DNA from: Synechococcales cyanobacterium PMM_0085
GTDB taxonomy: Bacteria > Cyanobacteriota > Cyanobacteriia > Elainellales > Elainellaceae
Direction of reading: 5' to 3'
DNA: 6,851 nt
Assembly: GCA_949127705.1 (NCBI GenBank)
Contig: CASBQJ010000435.1
Span: forward strand, 1 to 6,851
The translations under genes and the position numbers were made by a program. This document shows, piece after piece, positions 1-5,619 of this stretch (within the stretch, counting starts at the first letter, position 1; the number at the start of each line of letters is the position of its first letter). The notes below the pieces were generated by a model. It made no database searches and was not told the DNA's origin. It was given only the letters and a program-made list of their open reading frames with translations.

Positions 1-194
1 CTGTAATACGCATCTTACATTCTGAGCCGATTGCTCTATGGCAAAGCTCTCGCCTAGTACCGTACTTCTACGTAGGTGGGATCTAGAGCAGCCTACATTT
101 AGCAACTTGATCGGCAGGCCATAAATTAACAGGGTTGTTTGTATTTAGTTGATCTGGGTCATCTTCCACTGGTGTTGTTTAAGGAACTAGCGGA

Positions 195-569
195 ATGAAT
201 TTTTTGAACACAAATCTGAATGGAGACTCGGTTGACGCGTCAAAGCTAGCGCAGGCAGAACGCCCCTATGCGGAGACAATGACCAAGACAATAATTGAAC
301 CCATAGCCGACCCCTGGCAGGCGTTTGACTTCAGCACTCATTTAGCAAAAATGGCGTTGTTCTTGGCAGAAGCCTGGAAAGATGAGCATCCTGACGCCAC
401 AGCAGACTCTGAAGATGATTTGGATGAGTGCATCTTGGCCGTAAAGACAGAGCTGGCGATCGCAGGTCATGCAGTGGGTGGGCCTGCGGGCGTCATGATC
501 TTGACAGGTGGCGGTTCTAGTGTGATCTGTACTGCTTGCCAGCAGGTGCTTAGCTTGCCAAACCGTTAG
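195..569 (+). CDS. hypothetical small acidic protein, 124 aa
   Basis: I do not recognise a family. The ATG at 195 is preceded by AAGGA (181-185) with a 9-nt spacer, a good ribosome binding site, so this start is preferred. The N-terminal ~35 residues are polar. Residues 41-61 (from WQAFDF) could form an amphipathic helix. Residues 62-79 are very acidic (SEDDLDE). Residues 90-111 are Gly/Ala-rich and hydrophobic (GGPAG, then LTGGGSS), followed by a CxxC pair, Cys112 and Cys115, near the C-terminus. There is no signal peptide and no convincing membrane helix. The gene contains a HIP1 octamer at 456-463, so it fits the host genome. It stands alone: the next gene starts about 540 bp downstream. 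An ORF on the opposite strand overlaps but lacks comparable start signals. That it is a real gene rests on the RBS, its length and its composition. Confidence 0.6.
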   Translation: MNFLNTNLNGDSVDASKLAQAERPYAETMTKTIIEPIADPWQAFDFSTHLAKMALFLAEAWKDEHPDATADSEDDLDECILAVKTELAIAGHAVGGPAGVMILTGGGSSVICTACQQVLSLPNR

Positions 570-1036
570 GGTGTGTTGGCGCTCGTAGCATCTGCCATTG
601 GCTAGGTTGAAGCAGTGTTGGGTGCCATGTACCCGACTACACCATTCCCTCAAGCCCTATCTGTCGAATTAACAAAGCAAGTTCTGTATGGGCATTTAAA
701 AACTAGGCCGTTAAGTTTTGACCTGCCTATAAATTTTGAGCCGTTGCTGAATTGCAGCATGGCTGAAGGATGTGAGCGTCTCGCTTACGGGCAGGGCAGC
801 ACAAATCATACTTTTTTCGACAACGCCAATTTTGCGGCTTAGCTGTGCGGTGAACCCTGCCGGGTTGCTCTAGCTTCGCGCTGCTGTTTGTTGCAAATGG
901 GTTGCTGCTGTCGGGGCTGTAATCCAATCTAGGGTTGCACTGCGGGTTGCACTGCGGCAGCAAGGCGGCATAGGTTTTTATCTGCAACATGTCGAAAACT
1001 GCAACGACTACGGCTAGTCGGTTGCCACGCAACAGT
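570..1036. other. intergenic stretch, no convincing gene
   Basis: About 470 bp with no supported gene. A 75-codon open frame at 615-842 begins with GTG and has no ribosome binding site, so it is not called. No tRNA or rRNA is visible. Small structures include a 5-bp inverted repeat AACCC/GGGTT (853-857 with 862-866) and a perfect 12-bp tandem duplication (932-955). TATAAA at 728-733 lacks a suitably spaced -35 box. GTCGAAAACTG near 990-1000 resembles the repeat unit found just downstream. Confidence 0.5.
932..955 (+). repeat. perfect 12-bp tandem duplication
   Basis: GGGTTGCACTGC occurs twice back to back (932-943 and 944-955) in non-coding DNA upstream of the photoreceptor gene. It looks like a simple slippage duplication. 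No function is evident. Confidence 0.85.
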
Positions 1037-1098
1037 TATCGCGAAAACTGAATATCGCGAAAACTGAATATCCCAAAAACTGATATCCCAAAAACTGA
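1037..1098 (+). repeat. four tandem 15-16 bp repeats directly upstream of the pixJ-like gene
   Basis: Two identical 16-bp units TATCGCGAAAACTGAA (1037-1052, 1053-1068) are followed by two identical 15-bp units TATCCCAAAAACTGA (1069-1083, 1084-1098). The two types differ by GCG to CCA and loss of one A. This suggests duplication, divergence and a second duplication. The last unit ends in TGA and runs into GAGG (1097-1100), the only plausible Shine-Dalgarno sequence for the ATG at 1111 (10-nt spacer). The array therefore lies within the immediate leader or promoter of the receptor gene. Copy number could change leader length or regulator binding, but that is inference. Confidence 0.9.
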
Positions 1099-1110
1099 GG
1101 TTTTAATCCG

Positions 1111-3810
1111 ATGACGAATCAATATCGAGTTCAATCATCCTTCGCTTTTGAACCCAATAACCAATCAGATGGATCGAAGCAATCGCACCTTGAACTCAAC
1201 TCCAACCCACAAGAGGCGACAGCTGGAGACCCCCCATCGGCTGCGCTCGATCGCTCTGGCAGCCAATCTGTACGCCGTAAACACCTAATTGGCTGGTTAA
1301 CATCGGGGATGTTGTCGGTTGCGGGCATTGCGGCAGCAGGGCTGTGGTTTACCGCAGCCGTTGAGCAAATACCCCAGACGGTGCAACCCAGCGGCAGTGG
1401 CTCGCCCGCCGAGGCTACCGCTCGCTCTGAAGCCATTGCGGGGCTGGCAATGCAGCAAATGCTGCTATCGATCGCACTGGTGATGGCCGCCAACACAGGC
1501 GTGATGGTGTTGCTATATCGGGCGATCGCCAAACCCGTCCAACAGCTCCAACGAGAAACTCAAATGTATGCGCTAGGGGCTCATCAAATTCGAGCTGACA
1601 TCACTACAGCAGATGAGATTGGACAAATTGCGCAGGCATTCAACCAATTGGCCGATGATACAACAATGGCTAAGACCATGGTGTCTGAGGCTAAAACCGC
1701 GATGTCGGCGCAAGACCATCAGCGCGAGCTAGAAGTCGAACAAACCCGGCTGATTGGCCAAGTTGCGGGCTTTCGAGTTCGCACCAAGCAAGATCTAACT
1801 GAGGTATTTGAATACGCCATTCAAGGCGCTAGAAAACTCCTACATGCCGATCGAGTTGTGATTTATCGCTTCTACCCAAACTGGAGCGGCTACATTTCTG
1901 ACGAATCGGTCGCACCCGGTTTGCCAGTTGCGTTAGCAGACAAAATTGAAGATGCCTGCATTAGCAAATCCTTGATCGACGCGTATCTCCAAGGACGAGT
2001 CGTTGCCACGAATGATGTGTTTAATGCCGGGTTCCATCCAGACCATTTGCAGTTAATGACCAAGTTACAAATCAAAGCCAACTTAGTCACCCCCATTGTT
2101 AAAGATGATCAGCTCTATGGCTTGCTGATTGCGCACCATTGCTATGCGCCGCATGAATGGAATTCTAACGAAATTGACTTCCTCAAAGTTCTAGCCATTC
2201 AGCTAGGGCTATCGCTCGACCGAGTCACGTTCTTAGCCCAAAAGGATGCTGAAACGGAGCGGGCACAGCAGCTCTATCAAATCAGTTCACGCATTCGTAC
2301 TGCCAACAACAACCAAGAGATTTATAATTCTACCCTGCGCAGCGTCCGAGGTACGTTGCAAACTGACCGAGCGATTGTGTACCTATTTGATGAGCAGTGG
2401 AAAGGCACGATTGTAGCAGAATCGGTAGGGCATCAGTACCCAACCGCGCTGGGCACCATGATTGCCGATCCGTGCTTTGCCGATAAGTTTGTCGAGCGCT
2501 ACCAACAGGGTCGCGTTCAAGCCTTAGAAGATATTGACAATGCTGGGCTAACAGATTGCCATTTAGCGCAATTGAGACCCTTTAAAGTGAGAGCAAATCT
2601 GGTAGCACCCATTTTGGCAAACAATACGCTGCATGGACTATTGGTGACCCATCAATGTTCGCGAACCCGGTTCTGGCAAGAACCAGAAATTGCTTTCTTT
2701 AAGGAAGTTGCCGTCCAGATGGGGCTGGCACTCGATCGACTCCAGGTGCTGAACCAACTAGAGCGATCGCGCCAACAAGCAGAAAACGTGGCCGACGACC
2801 AGCGGCAGCAGCAAGACACCTTAAAACAGCAGTTAGTCGAGTTGGTAGAGCAAGTAGAAGGGGCGGCCTCTGGAGACTTGACGGTGCGGGCAGATGTGAC
2901 CGCTGGCGAAATTGGTACCGTAGGCGACTTCTTTAATGCCATTGTTGAAAGTTTGCGGCAGATTGTAATGCAGGTGAAGGAGTCTGCAACTGAGGTCAAC
3001 AGTGCGCTTAGCGAAAACGAATTCACCATTCAACAGCTGACCGGCGAAGCCCAAAGACAATCTGAAGACATCGCCCAAACGCTTACATCCGTCGATCACA
3101 TGACCGCGTCCCTTCAGACCGTCGCCGAGAGCGCCCAGCAAGCTGCCAGCTTTACCCGCAGTGCTGCAACTACCGCAGAAGCCAGCCAGGTGGCGATCGA
3201 CTTCACCGTTCAGAGCATTTTAGAACTGCGCGAAACCATGTCTGAAACCGCTCAGAAAATGAAGCGCCTCGGCGAATCATCGCAATCGATTTCAAAGGTG
3301 ATTTCTTTGATCAATCAAATTGCCATGAAGACGAACATGCTGGCGCTGAACGCTGGAATTGAAGCAGCCCGAGCCGGGGAAAGCGGTTTAGGGTTTGCAG
3401 TGGTTGCAGAAGAAGTAGGCGAACTGGCGACTCAATCCACATCTGCCACTCAAGAAATTGAGAAACTGGTGGATGATATTCAGCAGGAAACGCGGCAGGT
3501 GATTGAGGCAATGGAGCAAAGCACGGTGCAAATCGTAGAGGGAACGCGATTTGTGAAAGATGCTAAAAAGAATATGGGGCATCTCCGCCAGCTTTCACAA
3601 CAGACAGACCAGTTAGTGCAATCGATTTCTGAAGAAACACTGTCCCAAACAAAAGTTTCTCAAGCTGTCGCGGTACTGATGCAAGATCTAACCGAAATCT
3701 CACAGCGCACGGCGCAGTCGTCTCAGCAAATTACAGATTCACTCCAGAAAACAGTTGGCATTGCAAAAACTCTACAAACCTCGATGAGTACATTTACGGT
3801 CGAAAATTAG
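1111..3810 (+). CDS. pixJ: PixJ-like methyl-accepting photoreceptor with a DXCF cyanobacteriochrome GAF domain
   Basis: An 899-residue membrane receptor, probably for phototaxis. A polar N-terminus is followed by two membrane helices (about 59-84 and 117-136) with only a ~30-residue loop between them, so there is no external ligand domain. Then come HAMP1 (~138-190), GAF1 (~228-371), GAF2 (~402-544), a short coiled coil, HAMP2 (~578-625) and an MCP signalling domain (~640-890) whose hairpin tip includes NMLALNAGIEAARAGE (742-757). This order and length match cyanobacterial PixJ/TaxD1. GAF2 has DPCF (453-456, Cys455) and the bilin-attachment pair Cys483-His484, 28 residues apart, as in blue/green DXCF cyanobacteriochromes. 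It should bind phycocyanobilin and isomerise it to phycoviolobilin. GAF1 has DACI (281-284) but Asp311 where the canonical Cys should be, so it probably carries no normal chromophore. GAGG at 1097-1100 supports the start. No CheR-binding pentapeptide is seen at the C-terminus. No che genes adjoin it. The family call is firm; photochemistry and the phototaxis role are inferred. Confidence 0.93.
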   Translation: MTNQYRVQSSFAFEPNNQSDGSKQSHLELNSNPQEATAGDPPSAALDRSGSQSVRRKHLIGWLTSGMLSVAGIAAAGLWFTAAVEQIPQTVQPSGSGSPAEATARSEAIAGLAMQQMLLSIALVMAANTGVMVLLYRAIAKPVQQLQRETQMYALGAHQIRADITTADEIGQIAQAFNQLADDTTMAKTMVSEAKTAMSAQDHQRELEVEQTRLIGQVAGFRVRTKQDLTEVFEYAIQGARKLLHADRVVIYRFYPNWSGYISDESVAPGLPVALADKIEDACISKSLIDAYLQGRVVATNDVFNAGFHPDHLQLMTKLQIKANLVTPIVKDDQLYGLLIAHHCYAPHEWNSNEIDFLKVLAIQLGLSLDRVTFLAQKDAETERAQQLYQISSRIRTANNNQEIYNSTLRSVRGTLQTDRAIVYLFDEQWKGTIVAESVGHQYPTALGTMIADPCFADKFVERYQQGRVQALEDIDNAGLTDCHLAQLRPFKVRANLVAPILANNTLHGLLVTHQCSRTRFWQEPEIAFFKEVAVQMGLALDRLQVLNQLERSRQQAENVADDQRQQQDTLKQQLVELVEQVEGAASGDLTVRADVTAGEIGTVGDFFNAIVESLRQIVMQVKESATEVNSALSENEFTIQQLTGEAQRQSEDIAQTLTSVDHMTASLQTVAESAQQAASFTRSAATTAEASQVAIDFTVQSILELRETMSETAQKMKRLGESSQSISKVISLINQIAMKTNMLALNAGIEAARAGESGLGFAVVAEEVGELATQSTSATQEIEKLVDDIQQETRQVIEAMEQSTVQIVEGTRFVKDAKKNMGHLRQLSQQTDQLVQSISEETLSQTKVSQAVAVLMQDLTEISQRTAQSSQQITDSLQKTVGIAKTLQTSMSTFTVEN

Positions 3811-3820
3811 GAGCAGTCAA

Positions 3821-3856
3821 TGCAGTAGGGGTCAATAGTTGTTGACCCCTACTGCA
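3821..3856 (+). terminator. 15-bp perfect hairpin downstream of the pixJ-like gene
   Basis: Arms at 3821-3835 and 3842-3856 are perfectly complementary over 15 bp around a 6-nt loop (TAGTTG). The hairpin begins 10 nt after the stop codon, where a terminator is expected. No uninterrupted T tract follows; the nearest T-rich run is at 3871-3880. It may instead protect the 3' end of the mRNA, or be a dispersed palindromic repeat that landed here. Confidence 0.6.
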
Positions 3857-3868
3857 ACTGTGATCAAT

Positions 3869-3910
3869 CATTTTCATTTAGCGCTGCATCATTTTCATTC
3901 AGCCGTGAAT
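3869..3910 (-). repeat. two units of a 21-bp tandem repeat, reverse orientation
   Basis: CATTTTCATT begins both units (3869-3889, 3890-3910). Read on the minus strand, each unit has the pattern ATkCA-sGGC/GCGCT-rAATGAAAATG, the same as the six-unit array at 4548-4673 on the plus strand. Each contains an imperfect ATTnAGCGCTnAAT-type palindrome followed by a GAAAA tail. The units are non-coding. They lie in inverted orientation to the larger array, about 640 bp away. Confidence 0.75.
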
Positions 3911-3957
3911 CCCAGAATCAATTGCACAATACGCTTGCCAAAATCTCAATTCTCCAG

Positions 3958-4204
3958 TAGGGTTGTTTTTCAGTACAAACAAATACCCCTAATCTAAAGC
4001 GTCACCTGGAAGCTGCTGTCAACAGCCCCAGGCGACTGACCCTCAAAACTGCGCAAACAGTTCGGAGGGCTAGCAGGAAGTTTATCACTCCACTAGCCAC
4101 CCTGACTTTGCTATGGCCGCAAACCACAGCATGCAACCAGCAGGGTGGCTTTGATTTTGGGTATCTCTACACACCCATCTCACTTAGTGGAGTGAAACCC
4201 TGCT
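3958..4204 (+). promoter_or_regulatory. structured leader RNA candidate with SD-sequestering complementarity
   Basis: A run of hairpins precedes the 72-codon ORF. H1: 3958-3968 with 3977-3982 and 3987-3991 (TAGGGTTGTTT against AAACAA and CCCTA, one bulge). H2: 4005-4009/4028-4032 with inner GCTG/CAGC. H3: CCCTC 4040-4044 with GAGGG 4065-4069, enclosing AACTG/CAGTT (4047-4051/4058-4062). H4: AGCCACCCTG 4095-4104 with CAGGGTGGCT 4141-4150, followed by the T-rich stretch TTGATTTT and holding a small inner hairpin (4110-4116/4124-4130). H5: 4158-4162/4173-4177. CACTCCACTA (4086-4095) is perfectly complementary to TAGTGGAGTG (4185-4194), which contains the GGAG ribosome binding site. GGCTAG (4068-4073) could instead pair with CTAGCC (4093-4098), which would disrupt both H4 and the SD lock. 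This is the form of a translational or attenuation switch. It matches no riboswitch class whose consensus I know. All pairings were found by eye; no energies were computed. Confidence 0.45.
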
Positions 4205-4423
4205 ATGACCGATATAACCGACAATCCAATTTCGCTATACCCCACCAACCCCGATCCACGCATTCTAACTGTGCTGGTAATTGGCACCGCCGACAACGTG
4301 CGCGCTCACATTCTGCGGCAACACTCCCTTGGCATTGCGGAGGCGGGTAGCTGGAGTAAACTGATGCCCGTACCCAACTGCCCCGGCAAAGTCATGGCCG
4401 TGCTCAACCGTCTGATGGCGTAG
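4205..4423 (+). CDS. small hypothetical protein, 72 aa
   Basis: The ATG at 4205 follows GGAG (4189-4192) with a 12-nt gap, within the longer purine run GGAGTG. Codon choice (many C/G third positions) looks like that of the neighbouring genes. After a polar N-terminus of ~20 residues comes a compact sequence: a strand-like segment LTVLVIGTADN (about 21-31), a helix-like segment around VRAHILRQHSLGIAEAG, then WSKLMPVPNCPGKVMAVLNRLM. The alternation suggests a small alpha/beta fold rather than random sequence. There are no membrane helices or signal peptide. I do not recognise a named family. Its ribosome binding site is complementary to an upstream leader segment (4086-4095), so its translation may be controlled. 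A frame at 4108-4350 overlaps it but lacks an RBS and has less gene-like composition. Fairly likely real. Confidence 0.6.
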   Translation: MTDITDNPISLYPTNPDPRILTVLVIGTADNVRAHILRQHSLGIAEAGSWSKLMPVPNCPGKVMAVLNRLMA

Positions 4424-4455
4424 CTGGCCTGTTGAATGAAACAGGACTGATGCAA

Positions 4456-4520
4456 AGATCCCCGACTTCTCCGCTGGGATCAGGCGTTATCGCTAAGTTT
4501 TAAGCAGAAGTCGGGGATCT
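4456..4520. repeat. 15-bp perfect inverted repeat, hairpin element
   Basis: AGATCCCCGACTTCT (4456-4470) and its exact reverse complement (4506-4520) flank a 35-nt spacer. A further 7-bp complementary pair, CTGATGC (4447-4453) and GCATCAG (4532-4538), encloses it. It lies 32 bp after the stop of the 72-codon ORF, so it could end or protect that transcript, but no T tract follows. The arm sequence resembles palindromic intergenic repeats I recall as common in cyanobacterial genomes, so a dispersed miniature element is the preferred reading. That recall was not checked against any database. Confidence 0.75.
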
Positions 4521-4547
4521 AACCACCGTACGCATCAGCTCTAAAAA

Positions 4548-4682
4548 ATTCGGCGTTGAATGGTAGACATTCAGCGCTGAATGAAAAAGATTAAGCGCCT
4601 AATGAAAAAGTATCAACGCCTAATGAAAAAGATTAGCGGCTGAATGGTGGACATTAAGCGCCTAATGAAAAAGATTAAGCGC
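4548..4682 (+). repeat. tandem array of a 21-bp repeat, six units plus a partial
   Basis: Units at 4548-4568, 4569-4589, 4590-4610, 4611-4631, 4632-4652 and 4653-4673 are each exactly 21 bp; a partial seventh (ATTAAGCGC) ends at 4682. Each starts with an ATTnAGCGCyTnAAT-like palindrome; in unit 2, ATTCAGCGCTGAAT is a perfect 14-bp palindrome. Each ends in GAAAAAG or in a GGTAGAC/GGTGGAC variant (units 1 and 5). Units 3 and 6 are identical. Although 21 bp equals seven codons, TGA stops fall within units 2 and 5, so the array is not coding on this strand. A period of 21 bp is about two helical turns and would put each palindrome on the same face of the DNA. Two more units lie at 3869-3910 on the other strand. 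Confidence 0.9.
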
Positions 4683-4692
4683 GCAAGCGATC

Positions 4693-4842
4693 GGTAGGGG
4701 CGACACGGTCGTTCGCCCAGTTCGGGTTCGTTTGCCCGGTTCAGTATCGTTCGCCCGATTTTGGATTGTGACGCGATCCGTGCTCCGCGCAGGCAAGCCA
4801 ACGCCTCCATCCGAACCGGGTCAACGGGTGTTGATCCCTACC
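4693..4842. repeat. repetitive non-coding element with GTTCGCCC motifs and short terminal inverted repeats
   Basis: The segment is bounded by GGTAGGG (4693-4699) and CCCTACC (4836-4842), a 7-bp inverted pair. Inside, TCGTTCGCCC recurs at 4709-4718, 4728-4737 (one change) and 4748-4757, a 19-20 bp period. The rest to 4907 is GC-rich and holds no gene I can support; the open frame on the minus strand reads through repeats and is an artefact. It may be a miniature non-autonomous element or a decayed repeat cluster. Confidence 0.5.
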
Positions 4843-4907
4843 AGACGACCGGGAACGGGGGCTGCGAAGCTTGAAACAGTTCTCGACGTGGACTTGGTTT
4901 AGATCCT

Positions 4908-5588
4908 TCATGGACTACAGCCCTCAATAAAATCGACCGCTTGGTGAATAGAGCCAGGTTTTGTCACCATCAGAATTGTGGATCCTGCTTCTAGCACTGT
5001 GTTGCCGTTGGGAATCACCAGCTTGTCGTGCTGATGCTGCTGGTAGCCAATAATCAGCGAGTCCACCGGGAAGCGCGAGTCTTGTGCAATTTGGGCGAGG
5101 CTGTATCCGACTACAGAACACGATGGTGGAATCGATAGCTTGACGACTTCAATTTGCCCTTGTTCAAAGTGCATCATCGACTCAACTTGAGGATACTCAA
5201 TCGCATTCGCCATCGTCGAAACGGCCAAGTCGATGGCGTTGACGACGGTGGTGGCTCCAGCAATCCGGTAGGGTTCAGCAAAATCGCGGTGGCGCATCCG
5301 CACGACAATTTGGGGCACGCCATAGTGTTTGGCCAGCGTCACCATAGCCAAATTCAGCGCATCTTCCCGCAGCACGGCGGCGATCGCATCTGCCTTCCGA
5401 ATGCCTGCCTCTAGCAGCACTTCCGTATTCACCGCACTTCCTTCAAATGCCATCACCCCTAGCTGCTCGCGCGCGTAGCGACAGGCATTTGGACTGACAT
5501 CCAACACCGCCACCGTATGCCCTAGGTTCACCAATGTTTGCGCCAGACTCATGCCAATCATGCCAGCACCCCCAATCAGTACGTACAT
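4908..5588 (-). CDS. TrkA/KtrA-type RCK NAD-binding protein, probable K+ uptake regulator
   Basis: A 226-residue cytoplasmic protein with one RCK_N and one RCK_C domain, the size of KtrA or a half-length TrkA. The Rossmann N-domain (~1-120) has the dinucleotide motif GxGxxG at Gly7-Gly9-Gly12. Asp30 at the end of the second strand favours NAD(H) over NADP(H). The pattern G50-SA followed by LLEAGIRKADAIAAV is typical of the family. The C-domain (~140-222) has the usual PNGNTVLEAGSTILMV segment. Such proteins form octameric rings that gate Trk/Ktr membrane subunits in response to nucleotides. No transporter subunit gene is adjacent in view, so the partner is unknown; single-RCK relatives also act with other channels. 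A strong RBS, AGGAG on the minus strand (plus coordinates 5597-5601), lies 8 nt before the start. The gene is divergent from the cysteine desulfurase gene. No clear terminator hairpin follows. Confidence 0.9.
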   Translation of the reverse strand: MYVLIGGAGMIGMSLAQTLVNLGHTVAVLDVSPNACRYAREQLGVMAFEGSAVNTEVLLEAGIRKADAIAAVLREDALNLAMVTLAKHYGVPQIVVRMRHRDFAEPYRIAGATTVVNAIDLAVSTMANAIEYPQVESMMHFEQGQIEVVKLSIPPSCSVVGYSLAQIAQDSRFPVDSLIIGYQQHQHDKLVIPNGNTVLEAGSTILMVTKPGSIHQAVDFIEGCSP

Positions 5589-5619
5589 CGGTAGATCTCC
5601 TGCATTTGTATTGGTCTAT

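Noticed and set aside
615..842. 75-codon open frame after the first gene
   Set aside because: It starts with GTG, has no ribosome binding site, shows no recognisable protein features, and lies in what otherwise looks like non-coding DNA.
4005..4085. Possible known riboswitch (glutamine/downstream-peptide, cobalamin or c-di-GMP GEMM)
   Set aside because: Fragments such as CAGGAAG or GCGCAAAC recall parts of these classes, but the conserved cores (for example GACGGAAGTAGG, or the B12 box) are absent.
4108..4350. 80-codon frame overlapping the 72-codon ORF
   Set aside because: It begins inside the predicted leader hairpin without an RBS and is a shadow of the better supported frame at 4205-4423.
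4548..4673. Heptapeptide-repeat coding sequence (21 bp = 7 codons)
   Set aside because: In-frame TGA codons in units 2 and 5 break the frame, and there is no start signal.
4548..4682. CRISPR array
   Set aside because: The 21-bp units are contiguous without unique spacers, and no cas genes are present.
4613..4810. Minus-strand frame encoding repeated FFIRRLM-like residues
   Set aside because: It arises from reading through the 21-bp tandem repeats and the GTTCGCCC element; there is no start signal or plausible product.
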